From: Merluccius polli
Lineage: Eukaryota; Chordata; Actinopteri; Gadiformes; Merlucciidae
Direction: 5' to 3'
NCBI GenBank assembly: GCA_030340625.1
Contig: JAOPHQ010005165.1
Coordinates: forward strand, 81,753 to 145,752
Length of the DNA stretch: 64,000 bases
Part shown: one piece after another, positions 20,501 to 30,884 of the stretch
Layout of the letters: each line of letters begins with the position of its first letter
Numbering within the stretch: the first letter of the stretch is position 1
Translations under genes and position numbers: made by a program
The notes under the pieces: generated by a model
Database searches by the model: none
What the model was told of the DNA's origin: nothing
The model's input: the letters and a program-made list of their open reading frames with translations, nothing else

Positions 20501-21879
20501 CGTGGTAGCCATCAGCCTCCTTCTCAAATACCAATGCAAGAATGTCCACGATCACATGGGTAATGTCTTCAACGGTCCATAAGGAGATTTGAATACGATT
20601 GGAAGTTGCCATCAGTTGTCATCTCAGGATAAACACAGGTGTCGCTCATAACACATAATTAAGGGTCTGCTACTTCTACGGACCAGGATAGGGTAGTAGA
20701 CTAAACCAGTGAAGATACGTCACTTTGACCATGGACCCTCTAACAGAGTGGAGCCCCCCCAACATTAACATTGGGTCGGTAGGAACGTGTTTCATTTATG
20801 TGTGTCAAAGCACCAGCAATGGTCAATGTGTTATCCTCACTAGTTTACTACCCGTGCCCTTGTACATACAAGTAGCAGACACTTAATTAGTGTTAGGAAG
20901 GACACCTGTGTTTGACCTACAATGACACCTCTGTGAAAAGGGTCTATTATGTACTGTTTATCATATTGACTTAACACTGTGTCTATCCAACAGACACCAT
21001 TGACAACGGCACAGAAAAGTGAGTATATAGGCAAAATTCATGTATTTGTGTACGTGTGTGTGTGTGTGTGTGTGTGCGCGTGTATCATTTCATGCATAAC
21101 GGCCTCTTCATCGTCCAATCACAGCGCTTCTTACCAAAGCCGCCCTGAAAGCAGCAAAGATGGTGTCATGCTGCTGGGGGTGAAGTCGTCGGGTGCTGAC
21201 GAAAATGGTATGTTCCATAAGTAGTTACTATCCCTGGCTGTGTTCGGAACCGCATACTAACGTACTGCCTACTACATACTCAATGAGTATACTGCATACT
21301 GCTTACGAAATTAACGATTAAGTATGCCATTACCAGCAGACCGTTCACACTGAAGTATACAGCCAAATATCCCAGAATGCAATTCGCACTAACCGGCAGC
21401 AATAGCTGAGATTTTAAAAATGTTGTAATTTGAAAATGTGTAATTAAATATGTCACTTTATTGAGTTTTAATATTTTTTCGGTTGATAAAGTAACCCTGT
21501 AGATCTCCAATGTGTGGTCATTTTTTCTAAATGACGCCTGTTTGTATATTGGCTCCAACGTTTTGGGAGATGTGAGGAGAGCAGGAGGTCTGTCTCGCAA
21601 TCCGCCATTTCGCAGTCTGAAGAGAATGCATTATGGGGCAGTTCAGTATGTCCAGTAAGCATACTCAAAACAAATTCTTGGTAATCTAGTATACATCGGG
21701 CATTTCTTGCATACACAAAATCCACATACTATGCAGTGTGAACGCACTACATACTGAATTTGACGTCATACTTAGTGAATAGTACGTGAGTATGCGATTT
21801 CGAGCCCCTGTACTACTAGGACTAATCTAACAGCCGTCTTCACTCCCCCCTCCCTAAAGATTTACGGGTCATGGTCTAG
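10851..21879 (+). CDS. emcn: Endomucin-like sialomucin, type I membrane protein
   Basis: Endomucin is an O-glycosylated endothelial sialomucin. The reading here starts with a signal-peptide exon (10851-10917). A Thr/Ser/Pro-rich ectodomain follows in tiny exons: 13390-13431, 14311-14361, 14791-14838, 15440-15481, 16634-16684, 17114-17161, 18750-18791, 20107-20148 and 20244-20279. Then come one transmembrane exon (20437-20559) and tail exons (20994-21018, 21125-21207). All ectodomain exons are phase 1 at both ends, so any can be skipped. The tail motif SSKDGVMLLGVKSS resembles my memory of the mammalian endomucin tail (SDKESVKLLTVKT). The position between ppp3ca and ddit4l agrees. The last coding exon is uncertain; the candidate is 21860-21879. 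No globular domain is visible, so CD34-like or other sialomucins are alternatives on sequence alone. Synteny decides. Confidence 0.78.
11520..11695. repeat. Compound (GT)n / GCATG microsatellite
   Basis: Pure GT to about 11570, then GT blocks separated by three CATG(C/T)GTGTCA(T/C)TGCATG-like interruptions, in the first emcn-like intron. Confidence 0.95.
12735..13073. mobile_element. hAT-type nonautonomous element (CAGGGGCGGACTGG ends)
   Basis: The left end is CAGGGGCGGACTGG and the right end CCAGTCCGCCCCTG. The 8-bp target duplication GTGTTGGG is perfect (12727-12734 and 13074-13081). The interior is almost all poly-C spaced by short TCAACAATCGCG-like units plus a GGTCCGGGGTGTGTTAC motif. 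There is no coding capacity. Confidence 0.93.
13390..13431 (+). CDS. emcn: emcn-like 42-bp ectodomain exon, copy 1
   Basis: The acceptor TTGCATTCCCAAG ends at 13389 and the donor GTAAAT starts at 13432. It encodes AETPESNATSITAN, with an N-glycosylation sequon (NAT). Phase is 1/1. It is the most diverged of four copies. Confidence 0.72.
14311..14361 (+). CDS. emcn: emcn-like 51-bp ectodomain exon, copy 1
   Basis: The acceptor GTTCTAG ends at 14310 and the donor GTAAAG starts at 14362. It encodes VTIPPITTKMSTSTPPA, a mucin-type Thr/Pro segment. Phase is 1/1. Confidence 0.72.
14375..14681. mobile_element. hAT-like fragment, copy 1
   Basis: It starts CAGTGGTTCTCGACTGGTC and ends GGGTCGCGACCCACCAGTTG, the usual end of this family minus its final bases. 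It lies in the intron after the 51-bp exon and was copied with the segmental duplication. Confidence 0.7.
14791..14838 (+). CDS. emcn: emcn-like 48-bp ectodomain exon, copy 1
   Basis: The acceptor TCTACTAG ends at 14790 and the donor GTGGGA starts at 14839. It encodes ANSTTPGNSSTSIVTT, with two N-glycosylation sequons (NST, NSS). Phase is 1/1. Confidence 0.72.
15440..15481 (+). CDS. emcn: emcn-like 42-bp ectodomain exon, copy 2
   Basis: It has the same splice-site context as the exon at 13390 and encodes AETTKTITTATITT. It is now pure Thr-rich mucin sequence without the sequon of copy 1. Confidence 0.72.
16634..16684 (+). CDS. emcn: emcn-like 51-bp ectodomain exon, copy 2
   Basis: Identical in sequence to 14311-14361, with the same acceptor and donor, inside the second copy of the segmental duplication. 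Confidence 0.7.
16698..17004. mobile_element. hAT-like fragment, copy 2
   Basis: Duplicate of the fragment at 14375-14681, identical over almost its whole length, inherited through the tandem duplication rather than a new insertion. Confidence 0.7.
17114..17161 (+). CDS. emcn: emcn-like 48-bp ectodomain exon, copy 2
   Basis: Identical in sequence to 14791-14838, with intact splice sites and phase 1/1. Confidence 0.7.
17527..18531. mobile_element. Harbinger-type nonautonomous element
   Basis: The perfect 18-bp terminal repeats are GGGGGTATTGCACAAAAC and its complement. A 3-bp duplication CTG flanks it (17524-17526, 18532-18534). The empty site is preserved at about 15210-15220, where CAGCTGGATATATGAGC is continuous. 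The end regions match the larger element at 50557-53504 that carries a HARBI1-like transposase remnant, so it probably belongs to that family. The interior includes a GC-rich CCCGACCC-type repeat near 18155-18265. Confidence 0.92.
18750..18791 (+). CDS. emcn: emcn-like 42-bp ectodomain exon, copy 3
   Basis: It encodes AETTKTITSATITT and differs from copy 2 by one residue. Splice sites are intact. Confidence 0.7.
19081..19644. mobile_element. MITE with long terminal inverted repeats (TAA target)
   Basis: The ends TGCTGCGTTCGACGGCAATG and CCGTCGAACGCAGCA belong to inverted repeats of about 40 bp. TAA is duplicated at 19078-19080 and 19645-19647. The paralogous intron at about 15765-15775 has the empty site GGGGGCTAATTTATTGG. 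A 3-bp T(A/T)A target suggests PIF/Harbinger. No transposase is present. Confidence 0.92.
20107..20148 (+). CDS. emcn: emcn-like 42-bp ectodomain exon, copy 4
   Basis: It encodes AETTKITTTATITT. The acceptor is CATTCCCAAG and the donor GTAAAT. Confidence 0.7.
20244..20279 (+). CDS. emcn: emcn-like juxtamembrane exon
   Basis: The acceptor GTTCACAG ends at 20243 and the donor GTGAGA starts at 20280. It encodes GPPQQNTTSRSD in phase 1/1, linking the mucin segment to the transmembrane exon. Confidence 0.65.
20437..20559 (+). CDS. emcn: emcn-like transmembrane exon
   Basis: It encodes SENRNGNKN, then about 20 hydrophobic residues (LLWILLPVLGVAVVAIS onward), then KYQCKNVHDHM as a basic stop-transfer. 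The acceptor TCAAAAG ends at 20436 and the donor GTAATG starts at 20560. Confidence 0.82.
20994..21207 (+). CDS. emcn: emcn-like cytoplasmic tail exons
   Basis: Two exons, 20994-21018 and 21125-21207, join in frame through a split Asn codon. They give DTIDNGTEN followed by ASYQSRPESSKDGVMLLGVK and SSGADEN. A (GT)n tract lies in the intron between them. The tail is acidic and serine-rich like the endomucin tail. Confidence 0.75.
21238..21808. mobile_element. MITE with imperfect inverted ends
   Basis: The left end GTGTTCGGAACCGCATACTA and the right end TATGCGATTTCGAGCCCC are inverted relatives, and the similarity continues inward for about 40 bases. It lies between the last confident emcn-like exon and the candidate terminal exon. 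There is no coding capacity. Confidence 0.75.
21860..21879 (+). CDS. emcn: Candidate last emcn-like coding exon
   Basis: A strong polypyrimidine tract and CTAAAG precede 21860. In the required phase the exon reads DLRVMV and then TAG (21877-21879), which lies in the target duplication of a hAT insertion. There is no homology support. A later exon near 24420 is an alternative. Confidence 0.3.
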
Positions 21880-21881
21880 TG

Positions 21882-22257
21882 CAGGGGTGGCCAACCCGCG
21901 GCCCCCGAGCCGCATGCGGCTCTTACGTTCATATATAATGTTGTGTTGTGTATAGCCCCTTTCACACTGGCCAAAAAAACCCTATGTAAACCCGCTAACA
22001 CCCGATATTAATCGCAGGCATGCAAACTAGTAACCCCCCGGTCATAGGTCCGCGGTGTGTTACTATTGCGCGTGCGCACCCCCCCCCCCCCCCAGTCGGC
22101 CGGAGTGTTACAATCGCCGTAGGTCCCGTAGGTCCCGTAGCGTGTGTGAGTGAGGAAGGGATAGGGGGAATCTTCATGTGTGCGTGTATGATGTGGCTCT
22201 TTGCAGTAACACAGTAAAACATTTGGCTCTTAGTCTCTAACTGGTTGGCCACCCCTG
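21882..22257. mobile_element. hAT-type nonautonomous element (CAGGGGTGGCCAACC ends)
   Basis: The terminal repeats CAGGGGTGGCCAACC and GGTTGGCCACCCCTG are perfect. The 8-bp duplication GTCTAGTG is perfect (21874-21881 and 22258-22265). The interior holds the GGTCCGCGGTGTGTTAC module plus a poly-C run. The TSD overlaps the candidate emcn-like stop codon. Confidence 0.95.
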
Positions 22258-22767
22258 GTCTAGTGGAAAAGATGGACACTAAACATGGCCGAGTACACCA
22301 CAACATATATAATAATAATCATCATAATCATAGTCAATCATTGTGAATCACTATCTCACACAAGTGTGCATTATGTAAAATACAGTATATGTAGATATTT
22401 ACATTTGATATAGGCCTACCACCTATTTTGTGGGTTGAAAATGCATGGCTAACTGCTCCGGTGAAGAACGCATTCAACTTGAGTCCACAGGTTTCATTTC
22501 TCCAACTTCCCTCCTTGCTTACTCTGTTTCATCATCACACACACACAACTAGTCTAGTGAGCTACAAAGCGGGTATTTTATATCTCATTGTGTGCTGTTT
22601 GGTAATTGGCTTCTGGCTTGGCTGGGCAAGGGAAGGTGTTTCCTGTGATTTTGCACCCCCACCCTTCAACCACCAGCAGGAGTTGAAAGATAGCGACTTC
22701 CTCATATAAACATAGATTATTTTGGACCGACCATTGTGTGGCCAGCAAATGTCACTGTAGACCAGAC

Positions 22768-22768
<1 letters not shown>

Positions 22769-22855
<87 letters not shown>
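22769..22855. repeat. (GT)n microsatellite
   Basis: About 87 bp of pure GT. Confidence 0.98.
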
Positions 22856-22857
<2 letters not shown>

Positions 22858-22926
22858 TCAGCATGCACACTAATATTATGCAATTGTGTGTACTCTTTCC
22901 AACCCATGGCATTGTTTTCTGCCTCC

Positions 22927-22959
22927 CTCTCCTACTGTAATCAAATTACAGTAGGAGAG
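22927..22959. repeat. Perfect hairpin, 15-bp arms
   Basis: CTCTCCTACTGTAAT, then CAA, then ATTACAGTAGGAGAG. It shares the TACTGTAA core with the 43-bp palindrome at 8712. Confidence 0.93.
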
Positions 22960-24293
22960 AAGAATGTGTTTATGGTGCTCCAGGATATTTATCAGATTGC
23001 TGTTCCGATTTTATATGAATATCACCTCTTTCTAGCTAACACTAAAGAAAGCATCGCATACATTTGATGCTTTCATCGTGTTTCTTTGTACCAAACATCT
23101 GTCCAAATTCTTAATCCCACTTCATTAGACTGAATGAGAACAGTAAATAAAAATACTAGGACCTGTGGTCTGTACACCACTGCCACCTGCTGTTCATTTA
23201 CGGTATTAATACTAATACTCCTGCAACATACTGACAACAGAAAACAGCCACCACGACTGCTTCAGGTGAACTGCTCTGAAATGTAATGTAACATGAAAAG
23301 TATTGTCTTTCAATGGGACAGGTTCTTTGATATTTCTCATGTGTTTCAGCGGCCGCAAGATAAAGATAATGGGAAGATGATTGACCAATGGATTCATTTG
23401 ATGGATTTAAGGACTATCAAGGATGTATCGATGCTTCCCAATACGTTGTTAAAATATATAGATTGTCAGACTTTTTTTTTTTTTTTTTACTTGACAAGAC
23501 TTTGAATTTATCAGTGCAAACAGAAGATGTAAGATGTAAGAACAGTGGACTAAACCTCCACCCAATTCAAATGTTGCACAATGTATTATTCAATACCGAT
23601 AGTTCCCGGGTTTTCACAAAATAAAAGTCCTGCTCCACCCCCTGCACTGAGCCAGCTGATTTCCCTCGGTTATTGTTGTGGGTTGACCCTAACCCTAACC
23701 CCATATTTACTAACCCAAATCGTTACACGAGAGTGGGGACTTTTACTTTCCAAACTCCGGAAGTCTGACCGCAACTGTGACCACGTGAGGAAATACCTGA
23801 GCACACACACATCACTGGTTAAGAGTTATATACGATGCGCATAGCCGTTCACACATTTGTTGTACACTAATATCAGGATTATGTTTTTTGTTGGGTATTT
23901 CGCTGTGATTGTTGGCTATTATTTGCTATTAGTTCTGATATTGAGGATGTACATTTGTTAGTTTTTTGTTGAATGAGTCAGCAATTCTTCTGCTTTGTAA
24001 ACATGACTATTAGAAATGGACATGTAATTAGAAAAAATTTTCTTGTAATTTATGCATCTAAAGATTTTTTTCTAAAAAAACATCTGTGTAGAAAATCAGT
24101 GTTATTTTAACAAAAGTCAAGACAACAAGAGTCGATAGTTGTGCTGTCTCCGTCTAATCCAACATGAATGTGTTGATGCACGTATTTCCCCTGGAGAAAA
24201 AAAGTTAATAAATTGGACATTTCTGGAAGGAAACCTGCCATTCGGCTGTTCATGTTTTTCGCCACTAGAGGGAGCAAACAGCTCGTTTCCAAC

Positions 24294-24336
<43 letters not shown>

Positions 24337-26869
24337 AGAAATCAGTGGAACCATCTTTTTTTGACGATATTCGATCTCCTGACAACCCCCTCCCCCTTTT
24401 TTTTGTTAAACAGTGACATCAGAACCACCATTAAAACCATTTCCCTTGTGTGTCTTTACTGTCTGCATTGATCCTTTCAACCTTCTCCATCTTTAGAGTG
24501 ACTCCATAAATGAGAAACTAGGGGCACGGCCGGATCATAGTCTATCGACACACGCACACACACAGGTGCATGCACGTGCACACACACACACACACTGTAA
24601 GGCGAGTGAGTTGTGTCCAGCATTCACATCCCCCCTGCCCGCCCCCTGAGTAGGTGAGTGATTAATGATGATGATTAATGATGATGATGATGATGATGCA
24701 GCAGGCCGATTGGGCCAGTGCCAAATTCACTGATCTCTAACTCCTCCATACCAGCTGTGGTGTGGCGCTAGGTTACAGCCAGGGTACTTTTCCCTTCACA
24801 ACAACCGTCGTTAAAAACCTTCATTCAGCCGCTGTGTTTATATTCTATATTCTGTTTCTGGATGCAGTCTGTTGGTGAATATATCCATTGTGTTTTCAAT
24901 GTGTTTTTAAATGTCCCAACTGTTTGACGGTAAAATTGCGTGGATAAAAAAAAGGCCTCACTCAGTTTATATAGATTCTTTGGAATAGGGGTGTACTGCA
25001 TACTGTTGTGTTTTAATGGCACATGCGCACATACACCGATGCAATCTTGCTGATACTCAACCGATATTACCGGGATCGTTTTGGAACATTGTGATAGGTC
25101 ATTCTGAGTTAGCGTTATACAACAGCTATCAATATAATTTAATAGCTGTGTTCAAGGACAGCATAATAAATCCACGCTGGGAGCAGCTGGCCTTGTCAGA
25201 AGAAGAGGCAATTACATGAAGCCGTGAAGGACAAAAAGACCCCTTCCAAAAAAAAGGGCTTCAAAAAACAATATTTGGAAAAGGTTATGGGGTCAAAGGT
25301 ACAATTTCTTTGGGAAATTCAACATATATTCACTGTTACTTTAGTAAAATGTAAAAATGTTAATTAATCCCCTTGTCATTTTCAACAACTGAGTTTATTT
25401 TGCCTAAATAAACCCAATGACACTTTAAAAACTATTTTTTTTGCTGTCTCTGTCACTGTGAGATGCAGCAGTGCACAACCGTCTCTCTCTCTCTCCCTCC
25501 CTCACTCCCTCCCTCACTCACTCACTCACTCACTCACTCTCCCTCCCCTCTGCTGGGTAACTGCAAGACAGCAGAAAATAGGCTGGCTTTAAGTCTCCTG
25601 TCAAATTCCACTGGGGATGGGGGGGGGGCAGGGGGAGTGTGGGGACTGCCATGCTAGACCTGGGAATAACAGAAGATAACATTCAAAAGGTAGTGGATTA
25701 GTAATGCGAACCTCGACACGTTTCAATCCCCGGCCCCTGTGTGTGTGTCCTCATCTTTTAACACTGAAGATTAAATGTTGACTTGGTCAGTCCATTTAAA
25801 AAAACGGGCTATACATTGCCTTTTTTTGTTTTATGAATTTAGTTACATATACAATATGTAATACAATAAAATAATAATATTTCTTTTTAGAAATCACCAT
25901 AAAAAGATCACTTTAGTATTGTTTCTTGACATCTGGCTCTGCCTTTCTAAGATGCACACCTTAAACTTGTAAAATACACTTGGATTTAGGACAGGATCAT
26001 ATCGTCCATAGCTCTCACCCAGTCTTACAATAATGCCAACACACCGCAGATATCACAATCAGTCAAATATGCTTTAGATCTGAAAATAAATGCATTACCT
26101 TCTAATTAAATTGTAATGCTGACCAGAATAATACAAAGTATACGAGTGTCTTTTGAGGGTAATCCTAAAATGCAAAGCAATGGATGTGTCCTGTTCCACT
26201 GAATGGTTATTCGGGTTACTGGTGTAAAAAAGAAAAAGAGAAAAATGTTGAGCAAAGGTAGCATGAAAAAAACGTAACAAAAAAAACAAACAAAGACAGC
26301 TTTGGCTACACCTGATTGGGCAGAATGATTTTACCAGAGCTTTCCACAAAGGCCTGTTTTTCTCCAGTCGTGGCTGTGTGGCAAGCAGCACACCGGCCCA
26401 GGCATGTGACTCTACACTGAGATGGATCTGGTTCTCCTCATGTGACCAGGCTGAACCACTCCACACTGGTTTCCATTACACCTCAGCAAACTGTAGCCAG
26501 GGTGGGGTGGGGTGGCCGGTCCTGGGGGGCGGCCATGGAGGAGGTGTGGATTTTAGGGGGGAGGATTTGGACCAGAGAGAGATTAGAGTCTAGTTACAGG
26601 GAAATAATGTGCACTTAGATGTGGGCCTGATTGTGGACATCTCTTTCCTCTTTCATCTCTTTTCTCTTTGTCTTAATTAAATGTAGGATAACATTAAGAA
26701 TTTGCTAAGTGGATGATTGCTGGATTTCTCAAAATGTCAATACATGGTTTGTCAGTTGTAAAGTATTACATTTTAGTATCTAATATACAAAATAAATACA
26801 AGCAAATAAATACCCTGCTGTTTGCATTTAGCGACACCGTTAGGACAAATATACGATGTTGTTGAACAG

Positions 26870-26975
26870 CCAATCGTAAATGATTGAATTTTCTGTTGCC
26901 TGGTAAATCTTCCACAGTGGAACCGTGCGCTGATTGGTTGGCAGCAGCGGTCAGCTGACGTGGGGAAGGTATAAG
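26870..26975 (+). promoter_or_regulatory. ddit4l: ddit4l core promoter
   Basis: In order: CCAAT (26870-26874), an inverted CCAAT box ATTGG (26933-26937), CAGCTG E-box (26952-26957), TGACGTGG (26956-26963, a CRE/UPRE-type sequence) and TATAAG (26970-26975). A 5' noncoding exon ending in a strong donor follows. The order and spacing suit a stress-inducible TATA promoter with transcription starting near 26998. Factor binding is inference. Confidence 0.7.
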
Positions 26976-26997
26976 TACTGCTCAGTCACGCTGTGGA

Positions 26998-27130
26998 CGC
27001 GGCTGCAGGCGGTGTGTGAGGTTCAGTGTCTATGTGTGACTTTTGGAGGAAAGCCACGTCTCGAATGTGCTAAATTATTTAAGATTTGATTATCGAAGTT
27101 AATTATTTTTTCAACGTTTGCACAAACAAG
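26998..27130 (+). other. ddit4l: ddit4l noncoding exon 1 (5'UTR)
   Basis: The start is estimated from the TATA box. The end is set by ACAAACAAG followed by the donor GTAAGT at 27131. It has no start codon in frame with the downstream protein. The next exon begins at 27282 after CATCTCCAG. Confidence 0.6.
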
Positions 27131-27302
27131 GTAAGTTTAATTAATTCACTCGTGCAGAACTATGTGTCTAATATACCCCAGCTGTGTATTTAACTTTTAT
27201 CTGTTCGTGGATAACAAACGTTGATGTTATTGTGCATTCCTAAAGTTAACATCGTCGCATTTTTGCCACGTACATCTCCAGGCACTCATCAGGTACTTCA
27301 TC

Positions 27303-28600
27303 ATGGTTGCAACCAGCACGATAAAGACCAAAAACACCGACTGCGTGTCGGACTTGGTGGCGCGTCGGTGCGACCCCCGCCTGCATGGGGAAGGGTGAGT
27401 TCTGCTGTCCTCATTGGTCCTCTCTGCCTGTCGTCTGGACGCTTCCAATGCAATGCTTGTTTACCTCTTTGGTGCATGGCTGCAGAATGGGGGAGAGGAG
27501 GGGGATGATGATGATGATGATGATGTAATCATCTTTCAGCCTTGTTGTCCACAACCCCATCCTTGGTGGTTTTTCCCCTCACAGCATTTGATTTGTCATT
27601 TTATACAATCCATTACAGATGGTTGTGCTCTAAAATGTAGGCTGTAGCCAATGGTGTTTTTTTTTTTTTTGTGCAACAAAAGTGATGCACCAATTTGATT
27701 AAAACAAAACAAACTTAATTCTCACAGGGCAATACAGGCCGATGAGATGTTTTTCTTTTTATGATTATTGTTGACGAGGTCATCCGGAGGTCATTACATT
27801 AATGCCAGAGTGAATAACTTACAAGTGCAGAAGCTTTTCTCACTATTGGGACTAATTAGGCAGTGTCAATTGTGTGGCTGCTTCCTATTCTAAATAGGAT
27901 GCAAATATAGGATACATGGTGGCATAGGATGGTCCCAATTCAGTAGTAGGCATGTCGGTGACAAACATAACTAAGTACCTATAGCTTTGACACCCTGACA
28001 GTGACGCCCACATATCCTGGGATGCATCTGGAATTCATAGTGAAGTTGGACCAAGTACGATCTTCTGTTCCTTATTTCCGTTCGCTTCCGCTAGAACTTG
28101 ACTTCTGGGACCACGGCGTGGCACCCCACGCCGCCACCACGGGCACCGCGAGCGAGGACGATGCTGCGTGCGCTCGGCAGCTCGCCAAGACCTTCGAGGA
28201 TTGCCTGTCACGCGCCAAGAAGACCACGCTCCACTGCTCCGCGGTGCTGGTGCCCGAGAAGCTGACATGGCGCATCGCCCGCGACGTCCTGCGGCTGGTG
28301 TCAGGCGAGCCCTGCGGCCTGCGTGGCTGTGTCCTCTACGTGTACCTGGAGCTGGACGAGGGCGTCAGGCAGCTGGAGCGCATCGCCTGCGACGCCACCG
28401 TGGTGCCCACCTTTGAGCTGACGCTGGTGTTCAAGCAGGACTGCGGCGGTGGCTGGCTCAGCTTGCGGGAGCTCTTCATGGGCGCGTGCTTCTTCACGCC
28501 GGGCTTCCACCGCCCCATCAAACTGAGCCCTGGCTTCCGGCTGGTGAAGAGGAAGCTGTACTCGTCGGCGGCGGCGGGCACGGTGGTGGTGGAGTGCTGA
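27303..28600 (+). CDS. ddit4l: DDIT4-like protein (REDD2), mTORC1 inhibitor
   Basis: DDIT4L is a cytosolic stress-induced protein that restrains mTORC1 upstream of TSC1/2. Coding exons are 27303-27394 and 28095-28600, after 21 bases of 5'UTR in the first. The N terminus MVATSTIKTKN closely matches mammalian DDIT4L. The second exon carries the RTP801 domain: ELDFWDHGV, VLVPEKLTWRIARDVLRL, EPCGLRGCVLYVYLELDEG, VPTFELTLVFKQD, and FRLVKRKLYSS near the C terminus, which ends VVVEC. Total length of about 199 residues compares with 193 in human. LVFKQ and MVAT favour DDIT4L over DDIT4. Exon 2 is very GC-rich. Oddity: the canonical donor leaves two bases while the acceptor needs one, so the frames disagree by one base in this sequence. 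Confidence 0.94.
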
Positions 28601-29385
28601 GAGGGAGGGGAGGGACTGTGGTTAAATGCACTGCTGTCTGAACGCATTTTTTCTACACTTCTACACTTGGTTATTATTATTGTTGTACAATATGGTTTGT
28701 CATTCAGCAACCCGTTAGCCCGCTAAGTAGGTCTCGTCCCCGTGTTGTACTCCTGAGTCACTTTGGAAGGGCAAGGGGTTGGTTTGAACAAGGGGATGTA
28801 AATGCCGGAGTGAGACTTGGTATACTTGCATTGGTAAACTTGTGATATTCCTCGCTGTAGCGTATTATGAGGGGCTCTTTAGCATGCACAATTTTGAGAT
28901 GTAAAGATGTGTCAACCGACTGTAAAACGATTGTCCACGTCGACGCTTTCATGCAACACTTGCCACTTTATTGTTTAGGTTGTTTTTTTGTAACGAGTGT
29001 ATAAAACTCACCTTGACTTGAATAGGTGACTGTTTTGGCGGGGGAAGTACCGGGTGTCAAATGTATAGGGATTTAGATGCCTTGTGAACATTCTTGAGAA
29101 AAAAAAATCACACTAGGATGTGAATGTTAAAACTGCCTTTTTTTCCACTGTTCGATCAGTCATGTTGATTATTATTATTTTTTTTAAAGCCTTTTTTAAC
29201 TGTGCCTTTCCACATCATTGAATACCTCTTGTAGATTTCAGGTTTGACAAGAAAGTCGAGCCTTCTATTAGAATTTAGTGGGTTTTTTTCCCCTGCAGAT
29301 TGTAATTGTAGTTTAAAGGAACTTTTATATAAACCATTTGTCGGAAGATGTTGTCTATTTGACAATAAAATACTCAAGTTATTTA
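28601..29385 (+). other. ddit4l: ddit4l 3'UTR (probable extent)
   Basis: AT-rich noncoding sequence lies after TGA at 28598-28600. AATAAA at 29364-29369 is the best polyadenylation signal. No other gene is seen up to 29970. Confidence 0.6.
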
Positions 29386-29973
29386 TTGTACAATTGTGTA
29401 TATTTTTTCGTTGCACCATGCCATACTGGCTATTCCTACATCAACACATTAGCGCTATTGCAATGTTCCTTGACTCATCAGTGAACAGGTTACTTCATGA
29501 CTGTGCATAACTGCAAATGGCCTTTAAAAAGCCGGCAAGCTGAAAATGCACACATTTTGTTTAAACTTTTTTTTTTCATGCAAAAATAGATTTCTTCTTA
29601 CACATGGTCTCTTCAAATGCATGTCCAGAAGAGGCCCCTTTCTAGATCTCTGCCCATGATGACATGAAAACGTATTCCTATAAGCGTTGATGGTTAAACG
29701 TTTTTGTTTTTAACCTGTGGCAGAGCACATGTGGTTCTTTCATGGTCATAGTGATTGGACCGTGGACCTATGATGTTGCAGCGAATGTAATCTGTAGGTC
29801 ATGTGTAGAGTAGATGTATAGGTCAGACACTGCACATGTTGAAACCTATACAATGTTAATTCAAATATTTGATAACATGGTTGCAATGCCATGAACCATT
29901 GATGGCAAAGCCAATCAACAAAAAACATAACATTCTATACATAACATACCATAACATTATATAATGTGTCATA

Positions 29974-30240
29974 CACTGTAAGATATTACCAGTATTTCAC
30001 AACATTTAACTAATATTTCACAACAAATTACCGTATTTCCACATTACAAGATTTTACTGTAATATTTGCAATATAATACTGTAATTTAGTATTTTACTGT
30101 GAAATTGATTTTTGCACAGTAAATTACTGTGAACATGGTTTTTGCCCAAATTTCACAAAATTGTACTGTGTTTTTGCACTGCAAAATACTGTATTCAAAC
30201 CATCCTTAGAAATAACACACATTACTGTAAAATTCGAATC
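29974..30240 (+). repeat. Subterminal ACTGT repeat region
   Basis: ACTGTAA or ACTGTGA/ACTGTGT/ACTGTAT cores occur at about 29975, 30056, 30078, 30096, 30126, 30164, 30188 and 30223, with one CACAGTAA inverted copy near 30115. Dense short repeats just inside the end are a hallmark of CACTA elements. Confidence 0.7.
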
Positions 30241-30884
30241 GCGCTCAAACCGCGTTGCATTGTGGGACCAAGGCAGAGCAGCCATTAACCAGATGCAGAC
30301 ACCTTGCTCATCCACGTGAAGAGGAGAGAAAAAAGGTAAGGTAAACACTTTTAAAAGATTAGACAGCTTGGTTTGACTTGCTATTGAGTTAGTACATGAA
30401 CGAATGAGTGAATTTTTTATGGTCTCCAAGTATCCATGGGAGGGATAGTTAGAGTTATTCGGCCGAGAAAATGCGGTGAATTACCAGTAGTCATGCGAGA
30501 ACGTCGAAGAAACGTTAATGTTAAGTTACATAGCAGCAGCTGCTAACCGACATTGTTTCAAAGCCGTTTTTATCAGCAAAGCGTTGCCACACAGGCAAGT
30601 AATTTATATCACTGGAAAGCTTGAATTATGCTCTTTAATGTTATGGTCTCCGCGTGTCGATAGTTTGTGGATTATTTGACCGGGGAGGTGAATTAGCCGT
30701 GAATTAGCGTGAGCCTTGAAGTTAAAAGTAAGCCGATACAGCAGCAGCAGCAACCCCACATCATTTCAAAGCCGTTTTCTCCGTGAAGTTTTGCCGACAG
30801 ACAAGTAACTTATATCACTGAAAAGCTCAAATTATGCTCTTTCATTTTATGGTATCACGTGTCAACCGGAGGGATAGCAACCGG

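Larger units (their letters stand above)
22266..26869. other. Intergenic region between the emcn-like gene and ddit4l
   Basis: No gene is recognised. It contains (GT)n tracts at 22769-22855 and 24295-24333, (CA)n near 24545-24597, (TGA)n near 24666-24699, CTCC/CTCA repeats at about 25480-25545 and a short hairpin at 22927-22959. Part of the emcn-like 3'UTR may lie at its left edge. Confidence 0.6.

Noticed and set aside
23690..23702. CCCTAACCCTAACCCC, telomere-like
   Set aside because: Only about two and a half units; too short to call an interstitial telomeric array.
26095..26466. 123-codon minus-strand frame upstream of ddit4l
   Set aside because: No family resemblance and no promoter or splice signals.
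28035..28710. Several minus-strand frames across ddit4l
   Set aside because: Shadows of the GC-rich ddit4l coding exon.
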